64,000 bases of DNA from NCBI GenBank assembly GCA_010015655.1, contig ML976686.1, positions 513,078 through 577,077 of the forward strand, in the 5' to 3' direction. The position numbers and the translations under genes are program-made. Below are positions 11,571 through 20,879 of the stretch, in pieces. Origin of the DNA: Bimuria novae-zelandiae CBS 107.79 (Eukaryota; Ascomycota; Dothideomycetes; Pleosporales; Didymosphaeriaceae). Position 1 is the first letter of the stretch, and the number at the start of each line of letters is the position of its first letter. The notes under the pieces are model-generated. The model did not search any database, was not told the DNA's origin, and saw only the letters and a list, made by a program, of their open reading frames with translations.

Positions 11571-12366
11571 ACCGATATCGCATGCGAGCTGGGGATAAAC
11601 TGATGACGCGGTCAAGGTTGATTACCCTACGAGGTCGAATGCAAGTGTTTTCATACACAGGTCAGAGTACTAATGACCGTCGATAGAATACGTGGTTCCG
11701 ACAGAAAGATCGCCGGTTAGGGCCCCTCGAGTGCAGGACTCACTCCTCTTTGTTCGTGCATTTTGTAATGCCGAAGTGAGATGCTGATGCTCCAATCTCG
11801 AGAATTCTACCGCTCCTGACAGCGTGTCTGAGTCGCCTGTTGTAAATCAAGGCCTAGTGAAACAAGTAGCCTATGCGGAGCGAGGGGTCAGCCGAGCTTT
11901 TCATGTTTCTCCTGGGTGCAAGCAGGCTGTCTGGATAGAGACGTATTGTCGAACGTGGTGGACCCTGAACGAGTGACGATCGCCGCCACCGCTAGGGCAA
12001 TGTGAGAGGTGCACGGCTCGGCGGCGCTTCATTTGAAACACAGCTTGAAGTCCGGAGGCAGCTCAATGTCAGCTTCACCTTGTACCTTTAGGAAAAGCGA
12101 ACAAGCATATAAAAGAGAATTGGTGGAGGGGCGATGGAGGCTTTTTTTAACGCCTCGGTGGTTTGGTCAGTCGCACATGCATGGCAAATCTTTATTTTTG
12201 CTTGCAAATTTAGTTCCGTCTGCTGCGACTGTTTGCGCGGTGTTACCTCCGCTTTGAAACTGTCATCTTTGCTTGTTCGCTATTGACTACTTCGACTTCG
12301 TCACTCACCCAGACAGCGACCCACCAGCCCCATTGCGCGATCACACGCTCCCACTCTTTCGCCACG
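11571..12366. other. Start of gene island 1, no gene seen
   Basis: Composition switches to balanced GC at the edge of the Tc1-type element. No convincing coding frame. A TATA-like CATATAAAAG lies at about 12106-12115, some 250 bp before the ATG at 12367, and may belong to that locus. Confidence 0.5.
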
Positions 12367-12911
12367 ATGGGTAATCTTGATATCCCTGAGGGCGCGCGGG
12401 CCACTCCGATCTCGTCACCCGCGCAGCTTCCCGAAAATCGCTGCTCCACCAACTGTCCCGCCCACGATCTCTTCCTTCAGGTGAGAAGCGACTCCGAGAC
12501 GTGGCTAAAGCGACCCGATCCGTTCCCAGTGCATCAATATACCTAAATTTCGTCAGTTTCTAGGTATGATATAGATATCTGACGGGTAATTATAACCGCG
12601 AACACCATGCGTAGACTGACCAAGCTGGGGGATGAATCCGCGCACTGTCAACAAAAAGACTCTCTGGATTCTCTACAAGGCATTCTTGAGAGCCGCGAGA
12701 CGCTGGTAACCGAGATGGAACACGTTTTGGAACCAGCCCGACAGAAGTTGAAGCTCAAAAATGAGAGGAAGGCGCGTCGCGACGTAAAGCACATAACGGC
12801 CTGAACACTGCTCTCGCATTAGGCCGGCAGAAGGAATCCTTCTTTGCGGATGCTAAGGAGGGGCTCGAAAACGCTTTGAAAGCTTATAGTACCGCGGAGA
12901 AGTAGGTCACA
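12367..12911 (+). pseudogene. Degenerate small gene, coiled-coil-like
   Basis: An ATG at 12367 opens a short frame (GNLDIPEGARATPISS) that runs to a possible donor at 12481 (CAG then GTGAGA). A second piece from 12607 reads LTKLGDESAHCQQKDSLDSL and continues as a charged, helix-rich segment with EMEHVLEPARQKLKLK. It stops at 12802-12804; one base out of frame, the reading goes on as LNTALALGRQKESFFADAKE to a stop near 12903. A +1 shift, or an intron not resolved here, separates the two. I do not recognise the family. Most likely a decayed gene for a short coiled-coil protein. Confidence 0.35.
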
Positions 12912-13335
12912 AAATTCCTTGTCCCGTGAGCTTTTGTTAACGTCCAGTCAGATAGGTTTTGCGCTCAGTCGGCATGGGAAACGAAGAAGGACGATTTCTG
13001 AAAGGGAAAGGAATACCTAGCGTTTTGGTGCAGTGGTGAGCATCAAAACCATTGAAGAGAGGGTCGCTCGCCTTGTATAGGGTTCCAGGATGAACGAATG
13101 GGCCTGCATCACTTAGCTCCCTAATACGCATTATGTATAAGCAGAAAAATCCGAATGATTAAGTCTCCATTATTTACGACGTTATCTTGTGTGATTAGCA
13201 AAACGACGCTCAGCAGCATCCAGTTGCCTAGCCAGCGCGTCGCCCATCGCAAGGGCCTCCATGTCTCAACACCTTTACGATGTTATCTGTCTGCATTGGA
13301 AAACATGGACGGCGCAGGCAGAATAGCCGATCATC

Positions 13336-14382
13336 CTACAGTTCCATACCACCGCCCGTCCCTTCGTAGTCCTTGCGACTATTCTTCTTGTTGGTCGCGA
13401 ATGACGAGTTCGGGGCTTGGGAATTCCTCGGCTTCTTCTGGACTTGGGTATTGTAAAAATCGGGGTTGTACGTTTTGTCGTTCCACTTGCGCTTTTGGGT
13501 TCGCATAGGCATGATTCCGTCGGTTCCGGGAGCAGCATGAGACTGCGGTGACGGGATTTGTGCCTGAGTAGCGGTGGGGCTGTGTGCCTGAGCAAGCGCG
13601 GTGGACCGGGCTTCAGGCTGGACACGAACTGGCTGGGTCGCGCGGGAGGCATTCTGGCGTTGTTGACCGAAGACGGGATTGGCGTGTGCACGCGGCAACG
13701 AGGTTTGTGCCTGAGCTTGATTCTGCGATGGAGTCTGGGAATGGACCGCGGCGTCGAAGCGAGTCGACTGGACCACGTGAAAGCCATGCTGGAGTTGGGT
13801 TTGGTTATAGTACTGTTGTTGCTCGTTTATCGCGTCTCCCTCCAGATCGCCATAATATACGCCTTGGTAGGTGTTGGCTTCGTCTCCAACCTCGTCAGGT
13901 ACTACATCATACTCCTGCTCCATGACAGAGCTTTCGCGGACAATGTGAGGATGCGGTTCACGAAGGTCACTTTCTGGAGTAGATAAGCTCGCTCCCACGT
14001 ATCCTCGAGGCAGTTCGAGCTGAGTGCCGCGTGTGTAGAGCGTGCCAATTGAGTGCGCGTCGAGATCCTTCGAGATCGTATCCAAGTCGACAACCAGGCG
14101 GAATTTCCTTGCGACATGGAGCTGGAGCCGGACCCAGAATTCGCCTGGGGTGAGACACTCCACTTCCAAACGTGCACCAACCAGCCGGAGCATGCGCACT
14201 ACTCGTTCGAAGAGTACCGTAAAGGTGACTACGCTGTAGGGCGCAATCTGAACAGTCAGGAGTAGGTGCAGCCAGCCATAGTATCACTCGTCCAGGGTTA
14301 ACACACAGAACTAAGACAATGTTGAATAGAGGTGTCTTACCCAATCTTGTACCTTCATAATTGGGGTCCCAGACGCGGCCAT
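13336..14382 (-). CDS. Hypothetical protein, two exons, nuclear-looking
   Basis: Exon 1 is 14382-14341 (14 codons from MAASGTPIMK) and exon 2 is 14247-13336, joined across a 93 bp intron with GTAAGA donor and TTCAG acceptor; the phase is exact. The 317-residue product has an ordered part at about residues 15-110 (APYSVVTFTVLFERV, then LVGARLEVECLTPGEFW and FRLVVDLDTISKDLD). A Gln/Ser/Pro/Ala-rich low-complexity part covers about 155-255. Two basic clusters (KRKW at 266-269, KKPR at 285-288) could be nuclear localisation signals. I recognise no family; a regulatory or DNA-linked role is only a guess from layout. In-frame sequence upstream to a further ATG at 14499 could extend the N terminus, but the ATG in CCATGG context is preferred. 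Confidence 0.65.
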
Positions 14383-14991
14383 GGCTCCGACACTCGATTC
14401 CTCTTTGCTTCTGGACTTAGACTTCGAAGTAGTGGCAGTGCTGAAACGATGGTATAGGGGTAACGGGCAAGAAAAAGTAGCGTATACAATTTTGTGCAAA
14501 TTGAATGAATAATATATTTTGGGATGATATCAGAGTCTGAACACACAATGCGAGTTTCCTTTGTTATTTTCTTTCGATGTTTGTGCGATGATGCCAATCG
14601 GCTCCACTTGCATTGCTTTCGCACTCCGGAGACTTGTAAGCTGAACGGATGGCACAAGAAAGTTGCACCAATAAAGATATTCAGACGTGACAATAACCGT
14701 AGCTTTGGTGTTGACGTTGTCCACGCGATGTTCGCGTTCGGAATAACGTTCTGCCTTGACGCCATTCTCCCCCGTCGTTTACAGAACCGATCGGATGAAA
14801 CGCTGCTGCCCTCCTTGGCAGGAGCAGTCCTGTTACTATTGATGGGGAGGTCTCCACAACGATATTGATGGGAGTTGGGCATTATGAAAAGCGCCCCAAA
14901 GCAGGCATTGTTTGCCGTTCTCGCTCGCTTTCGGGACGGACTGGAAGCACCCTAGTATCCGGGAGACCCGCCCCGCATCACCTGGTTGCTG
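14383..14991. other. Intergenic, no supported gene
   Basis: Open frames exist on both strands here, but none shows a signal peptide, domain, splice support or biased composition. Confidence 0.5.
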
Positions 14992-15155
14992 CGCAGCGCT
15001 GCCAACGAACCGTACTCTTGGCGTACGGCTCGTGGTTCCGTACCGTGCACGTGCCACACGCTGGTCTTTTTCTCTCATAAAGACTGTCAAGTGAACTGTG
15101 CACGGTACGGAATCACGAGCCGTACGCCAAGAATACGGTTCGTTGGCTGCGCTGC
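14992..15155. repeat. Fold-back repeat (MITE-like), about 164 bp
   Basis: Left arm 14992-15050 (contains CGAACCGTACTCTTGGCG) and right arm 15098-15155 are inverse copies of about 58 bp with only a few, mostly transition, differences. The spacer is about 47 bp. Not coding. It lies about 750 bp upstream of the deacetylase gene. It could be a small non-autonomous DNA transposon, but no clear target duplication was found. Confidence 0.8.
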
Positions 15156-15910
15156 ATGATGATCACCAGGACGACACGTCGACAATGAAGCCTACTGTCT
15201 TCTACCTGTCGTACAACATCGAATTCCGAATCGGATATGACAGCTCTTGTACAGTCTTGGTTTTTTTCCTTCGTCGTGGGCTTAGTCCGCCCTACTATAG
15301 GTACCTATGGTATAGGAGAAAACTCATGACATTACATGCGCTCGGCCCAAAGCTTCCGAATCGTATGGAGCTCACCTTTCACTCAACGTGGCTAAGGTTG
15401 CCCGTGCAGAGATGCTTTACTTGAGTCGCTAGGGTGTGTACTGGGACGTACTGCGCGTGTCTTCGTGGCGAGCTGCCGTGCCACCAGTCGAACCACAACT
15501 CTACCATTTCTGAGCCTGTAAACACACTATTGAGCTATAAGCGTGCCAATCAGATCGCAATGCCGTTTTCGCGATACATGTTTTCACTTGCCAAGGGTGT
15601 TTCGGTCCAGGGCGCCCGTTTCTGCACCGTCGACGCCACCAGCCCCATCGAGCCTCGTCATAAATTGATCGCTCACACCATGTTTCCATCACCTCAGAAT
15701 AGACGGAATTCATGCACGCGATCTGCTTGGCCTTCAAGGTATATCTATGGAGCAGAGTCGCCATGTCTTTCCCGGCTTTACGACTTCTCGTTCTCCGTCC
15801 GTCGCCCCTTCCGTCAAGTTACCGGACGGGAAAGTCTATTCCTGGAAGTCGTTGACTTTTGTACATTCGCTTATTCTTTGCTTTAGTCTTTTTCTACAGC
15901 ATTCTTCATA
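15156..15910. other. Upstream region of the deacetylase gene
   Basis: No supported gene. Pyrimidine-rich stretches occur close to the start codon at 15911 (15863-15895), common in fungal promoters. The open frame at 15434-15886 is probably chance. Confidence 0.45.
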
Positions 15911-18499
15911 ATGCGCGGTTTTATATTAATACAAGGCCTTGCGGCACTTTTCGCGTCCACGGCTTCAGCAGCCGCCTGCAGCTCCGCGCTCACGATCGAT
16001 GATTTCTCCAAGTTTTCCAGCAACACGAACAACCTGGGCGAATGGACGAGCGACGATTCGAGCATGAGCTCGATCTCAGCTAAAAATGGAGTCCTCTCAT
16101 TTACGCCTAACGCCAACGCCTATTTCTACGAGACTTTCCCTTGTCAGGCCGCGTCGGGTAATGGCTACAACTCGATTCAGTTCACCGTCAAGGGACCGAA
16201 GGGAAGTTCTATGAACGTGGAGCTCCAGAGCAAGACGACGTGCTCTGCCTCAGGCTACAACTCCACCACGCTTCCTGTTACTGGTTTAACTGGTGAAACC
16301 CAGACGATCACGCTATCACTCAGTTCATTCCCTAGCACTACCAACGTCAATGCTATCACCGGCATCGTCTGGTCCGGTTTTTCTGCCAACTCGGCGTGGG
16401 AGCTCAGCAGTGTCAAGTTTGGCTGTGGCAACGCTGCTTCTTCCACTCCGGTCTCTTCTAAAGCTTCGTCGGCGGCGCCATCAGTCACCAAAGACGCTGT
16501 TTCCTCCGCGCCCGCAAGCCAGAAATCTGGCACGCCGACCAAAGATGGAACCTGCGGCGGTACATCAGGGTACAATTGCCTCGGCTGGTCGCAAGGCGAA
16601 TGCTGCTCGCAATACGGGTGGTGCGGTTCTACCGACGGCTACTGCGGCACTGGCTGCAATTCCCTTTTCGGCAACTGCGCTGGTGCTGCTTCGTCCTCTG
16701 CCACCAAGGCCTCTGCCACCAAGGATGCTGTGTCCAGCACTCGTACCACCATGGTGACATCAACCCGTACAACTTTAACTACGTCTGCTTCCGCTTCAGC
16801 GTCTAGAACATGTTCCAACCTCCTCATCGACGACTGGGTCTCGCAGTCTCGTTTGACATTCCTGTTCTACAATGCTATGCTCCAACCCTCCTCGGACGAT
16901 GCTACGATGTCCTCGCTTGTCGTCGGCTCACCTTTGTTTAACCGCGTTTCGATCAATCCCAAGGATACCAGCTCCTACTTCTATTCTCAATTTGACTGCG
17001 TCAATGCTAAGAACATTTATGGCGGTATCTCGCTCAAGATTAAGGCTCCTAAGGGCACCACCTTCTCTGTTGAGCTCGACTCCTCTGCGACCTGCGACCC
17101 CACCAAAGCTGATATGATCACTGTGACGACTGGGGACCTCGGATGGATATTTGACGGCACCGAGAAGCTGTATTCTATTCCTTTCAGCAAGTTTTCGGGC
17201 CTTGACAGCAGCAAGCTCACTACCATTCTCTTCGCCGGCTTCACCCAGCCGGTCTCTTTCGGCCCCATGGGTTTTTACTGCGGAAACACTGTTTCTGAGA
17301 TAAAGGTCACTACCACGAGCGCCGTTGCGGGTCCCTCGTCGACTGTAGCTGCTCCTAGCGGCACGGCCGCTGTTCTCGTAATTGACAAGTTCGCAAAGGC
17401 AGACAGCAACGCTCTTGGCTTTTGGCGCGGGTACGACGAAGGCATGAAGGTCACCATTAGCGGCTCTAAGGCAACTATTGTCTCCAACGATGCCGACTAC
17501 TCTTTGTATACCCAGCTTTCTGCCTCGTGCACGGATTACAGCAAGTACAAGGGCTCATATCTGCACATTGCGTACTCTGGCAGCACCGCTTTCACTGTCG
17601 CTCTCCAGCAGCACAACTCAAAATGTGACGACACTATTGCACCTTACCCTGAGACCTGGGACTCTCTTGAGGCATATCGCTACGCCAAGGACGGACATAT
17701 CTACATGCCCATCTCCCATTTCAGGATCGATCTTGCCCGCACCGTCGGCATCGCCATCAAGGGCTTCTACAAGGCCGATCAGGTCGTCCTCTCTACCATC
17801 GAGATTGTCCCATCGGTTCCAGCCTCGCACAGCATTCCCAACAAGCTCGAGTCTGGCGACCTTGTCTTTGCGTGCAAGCGCCCCAACAGCTTCGCCTTCG
17901 CCATTGACGACGGTTCTCCGGAATATGCCCAGCAAGTTCTCAAGATTGTCAAGGAGGAGAACATCAAAGTCACCTTCTTCACCGTCGGTGCGCCCCTTCT
18001 CGACGAGTCCACCAACCTCACGAATGTCTACCGCGAGATGGAGGCCGCCGGTCACCAGATTGCTCTACACTCGTACACTCACCCGAAGATGGAGGGTCTT
18101 CCGGACTACGCCGCCATCGACTGGGAATACAAGGAGGACATCGACACGGTCGCTAAGCAGTTCAACGGCCTACACACTAACTACTTCCGTCCGCCCTTCG
18201 GTACCGAGGGTGCGCGCATGCGCCAGCGTTTGGCACAGACACTCGGCGCTCCCCCGACCATCACCATGTGGAGCGTTGATGTGGAGGACTGGCTATGGGC
18301 GGAGACAGACACGCCCGAGGAGCAGCTCAAAGCTTTTCAGCGCGATGTCAACAAGGGCGGCAACCTTGTCGTCATGCACTACCTCTACCCCAGCACTGTT
18401 GGCTACCTCCAGCAGTTCATCAAGATTGCGAAGGCCACGGGCAAGCAGCTGATGCGCGTGGATCAGTGCATGCAAGATCCCAATGCCCCGCCTTTGTAG
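15911..18499 (+). CDS. Secreted chitin-deacetylase-type enzyme with CBM18
   Basis: An 862-residue single-exon gene. Signal peptide at about 1-20 (FILIQGLAALFASTASA). Three beta-sandwich-like modules of one type follow: about 22-172, 300-460 and 486-635, the first two with matching DD...SSDD...MSS phrases. Between the first two is a CBM18 chitin-binding hevein-like domain (about 213-257; CCSQYGWCG, then YCGTGC), flanked by Ser/Thr linkers. The C-terminal NodB domain (about 655-850) has all the usual motifs: FAIDDG (Asp666, Asp667), HSYTH (His720, His724), RPPFG (760-764), WSVDVEDW (Asp790, Trp794) and VVMHY (His823). Known role: removes acetyl groups from chitin outside the cell, remodelling the wall or hiding chitin from plant receptors. 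Residue 665 is Ile where Phe is common, so specificity is open. The stop is followed by a striking in-frame extension. Confidence 0.93.
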   Translation: MRGFILIQGLAALFASTASAAACSSALTIDDFSKFSSNTNNLGEWTSDDSSMSSISAKNGVLSFTPNANAYFYETFPCQAASGNGYNSIQFTVKGPKGSSMNVELQSKTTCSASGYNSTTLPVTGLTGETQTITLSLSSFPSTTNVNAITGIVWSGFSANSAWELSSVKFGCGNAASSTPVSSKASSAAPSVTKDAVSSAPASQKSGTPTKDGTCGGTSGYNCLGWSQGECCSQYGWCGSTDGYCGTGCNSLFGNCAGAASSSATKASATKDAVSSTRTTMVTSTRTTLTTSASASASRTCSNLLIDDWVSQSRLTFLFYNAMLQPSSDDATMSSLVVGSPLFNRVSINPKDTSSYFYSQFDCVNAKNIYGGISLKIKAPKGTTFSVELDSSATCDPTKADMITVTTGDLGWIFDGTEKLYSIPFSKFSGLDSSKLTTILFAGFTQPVSFGPMGFYCGNTVSEIKVTTTSAVAGPSSTVAAPSGTAAVLVIDKFAKADSNALGFWRGYDEGMKVTISGSKATIVSNDADYSLYTQLSASCTDYSKYKGSYLHIAYSGSTAFTVALQQHNSKCDDTIAPYPETWDSLEAYRYAKDGHIYMPISHFRIDLARTVGIAIKGFYKADQVVLSTIEIVPSVPASHSIPNKLESGDLVFACKRPNSFAFAIDDGSPEYAQQVLKIVKEENIKVTFFTVGAPLLDESTNLTNVYREMEAAGHQIALHSYTHPKMEGLPDYAAIDWEYKEDIDTVAKQFNGLHTNYFRPPFGTEGARMRQRLAQTLGAPPTITMWSVDVEDWLWAETDTPEEQLKAFQRDVNKGGNLVVMHYLYPSTVGYLQQFIKIAKATGKQLMRVDQCMQDPNAPPL

Positions 18500-18667
18500 A
18501 ATGAGCCGGAGGGTGAAGAGGATTGGGAGGGTGAAGAGGATTGGGAGAGTGAAGAGGATTGGGAGGGTGAAGAGGATTGGGAGGGTGAAGAGGATTGGGA
18601 GGGTGAAGAGGATTGGGAGGGTGATGAGTCGGAGGGTGACGAATGGAATGCTGATGATGGGCATTGA
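18500..18667 (+). repeat. In-frame acidic minisatellite after the deacetylase stop
   Basis: Directly after the TAG at 18497-18499 the same frame stays open for 55 codons to a TGA at 18665-18667. Six units of 18 bp (gagggtgaagaggattgg and one variant) at 18509-18616 would encode a hexapeptide Glu-Gly/Ser-Glu-Glu-Asp-Trp, then an acidic tail ending DDGH. It could be a lost or read-through C-terminal extension, or a 3' UTR minisatellite that is open by chance. Confidence 0.7.
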
Positions 18668-18764
18668 TTGGAGTTGGAACGGGGCTTGGATATGATCGAT
18701 GAGGACGGGTTAGGTGTAGCAAAAGCAACGTCCTATGTAAATCTTAATGTGTGCAAACGATCAT

Positions 18765-19772
18765 TCATATGAAGCTCTTCTTAAAGTGTTCGTTCCTTAG
18801 CAATTGACCTCGGTGCCCCCAGTGTATGAGGATTTGACGCCCTGTCGTCACCCAGTCTTTCACTCTCATATCTAATGCACTTGCATCAGCCTTAGTGGTA
18901 CCTGAAAGGTCTTTCACATATCTGTGGCAATGTGCTTCCTTCACTTCCATCAAATTCGACTTCTTCATTCCTTACATTCACCAGCTGGAAGGCCTTCGAA
19001 CATTTAGCTCCAGTACTGCTCTGAGAATTCACGCCTTAACTTACCGTGCCATTCTGTGGCCTCGAACTGATCGGGTGAGATCCAGCAGTTCACAGCCGGT
19101 GGCGTGATCATCGACACCCACGTTGTATTTCCTCCGACCGCAGTTCCCTTCTTCCAGCACCCTACATCAACGTAACCATACTCTTGAGTGGCATACTCCT
19201 TCTGGCACGCCTCCTTCGTCAAGTCCGTGCAATTGCGACATACAAATGCCGTATTGTTGTATATATGCGGAGTCGCAATCTACACTTCGCATCAGCATCG
19301 CCCCTAGTGTTCCAGGAGAGGAGGAGAAGAAATTGGCCTCCCGTACCTGGTGATGTGGCGCTGGTCCACACCACTCCAACGCCTCAGTGAAATCGATATC
19401 CGCGCCTTCCTTGACGGCGTCTTCATGCAGCCAGCACCCCTCGCCTAGCGCTTTACCACCCTGGTCCGAATTGCCTACCCCGGGAGAAGAGAAAACCGGC
19501 TCGCCGAAGGAACCGTTGGTATTTACCCAGAGGTATGTGAAGGACCCTTCGTTGTCGTTTAGCCGCCCTTTGTTATCTTGCATTGTGGAAGTTGTCCAGC
19601 AGGATACATTCAATTTGACATTGCTGCCGAAGGAGTGCACGGAGTAGGGCATGTTGTCGGCGTGGATGCGGCATGGTGCTTGCGGTTCGGTCGTTATGGT
19701 GATGTAGGACGGATATTTTGGGGCCCGATCGAATAGGGATAGTAGGGAGATGAGGTTGCTGAGCGGTGCCAT
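18765..19772 (-). CDS. Hypothetical protein with two SH3-like Cys/Trp modules
   Basis: Three exons fit exactly: 19772-19347, 19279-19045 and 18901-18765, with introns of 67 bp (GTACGG...GTGTAG) and 143 bp (GTAAGT...TTTCAG). The product is 265 residues. The first module (about 40-135) has YSVHSFGSNVKLNVSCW, LWVNTN and GCWLHEDAV; the second (about 168-215) has YATQEYGYVDVGCWKKG, TTWVSM and NCWISPDQF. This beta-rich pattern with CW and NCW/GCW resembles SH3-like modules of fungal extracellular proteins (inference). No clear signal peptide follows MAPLSNLISLLSL, so its location is uncertain. Exon 3 encodes a tail with no recognised domain and rests on splice phase only. Confidence 0.6.
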
Positions 19773-20827
19773 GGTATTAGTATACTCGAATCCAAATCAG
19801 TGGTTGATCTCGACACGCAACGATAATGCCCCGGGATGTGAGAGCAATATATATTCCCAAAAGATTTCATATTAAACGGCGACAATGTATCGCACGTGGA
19901 GTGCTGGTCGGACGATCATCATCTATATTGCGGTTTTGATTACGTGCATGCGGAGTGCTGGTACGGTCAGCGATGTAGCTTTCGCGGCTATTTGGTTTCG
20001 TACGTAAATAGCCGGATGCGTTGCTTTCAATAGACACACAACCGCCAACCGTAAGAACCGTATGTATAGCTTAACCTGCAAGTGTGAGTAAGCCCAGAAG
20101 ATTATTGTTTTCTCGTAGGGAAGTGACGTAAATGCATTAATACCGATTTTTGCCACCCATGGGGAGGGGGCAATGATGAATACTTTAATTGCAAGCGAAT
20201 TCGACAGGATGGAACACAGAAGGTGATGCTGTTTAATGAAACCAGGGAAACCTATCAGGTACAATCAGGACCATTGAAATAAAGGGGTAGCGAGCAATTC
20301 CGTAAACGAGTGGTGCTCGCGCAGCTGCAGAGGCCATAAAGACCTTTCCCCGCTTAGAGCAATTCAGCGTTTGCAACACTCTTTCGTATCAAATTTTTCC
20401 ATGTCTTTTGGGTCTAATCAGAGTTTGGCATGCTGCGCTCCGTATGGTATGTACGCATTCAAGCACGACAATGGAGAAACAATATCTTGGTCTTGCGTGT
20501 AGCAGCCTTTCGAGTCGACTATTAAGACAACGCCACCGGAGGAATTCTATCTTCTTAGTTGAAGGAATCTAGCAATATATTGGGTTACGGTAGTAAAACA
20601 TTTATTGGGAGCAGCCTCGTGAACCAATCGCGCAGCTATGGGGTATAATGTCTCGTATAGTTGCCAAGTTGCATTTACCTAAGGCCATCGTAAATGAGAT
20701 GCGCCACCATCAGCAAATCGAAACTTCTGTCGATGGAAGTATGTCTGCGTTTGATGAAGCAGGGTGAAGAAAGGATGAAAGATGATGGCAACAGGACGAG
20801 GGATTATGTAATCACATACATTAACTA
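19773..20827. other. Intergenic, no supported gene
   Basis: Ordinary composition; several open frames on both strands, none with domain, splice or compositional support. Ends at the border of the AT-rich block. Confidence 0.5.
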
Positions 20828-20877
20828 ACGTGTTGGATCAGTAACCTGGCCACCCCACCAAGACGCGCCTAACACGT
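20828..20877. repeat. 50 bp remnant of a Fot1-type element
   Basis: Starts ACGTGTTGG and ends CCTAACACGT with TA on both sides (20826-20827, 20878-20879). The inner CTGGCCACCCCACCAA resembles the end region of the other Fot1-type elements here. It looks like an element with its whole interior deleted. It marks the border between gene island 1 and the AT-rich block. Confidence 0.5.
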
Positions 20878-20879
20878 TA

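Noticed and set aside
13155..13508. Plus-strand frames over the two-exon minus-strand gene
   Set aside because: The minus-strand frame has exact splice phase and coherent composition; the plus frames are shadows.
14355..14882. 175-codon frame on the minus strand and opposed frames in the same stretch
   Set aside because: It overlaps the first exon and promoter of the two-exon gene in another phase, with no recognisable protein features.
15434..15886. 150-codon open frame upstream of the deacetylase gene
   Set aside because: No signal peptide, domain or composition support; it ends 24 bases before the real start codon and is probably chance in promoter DNA.
17618..18055. Long open frames on the opposite strand and in other phases of the deacetylase gene
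   Set aside because: By-products of its codon bias; the NodB motifs fix the real frame.
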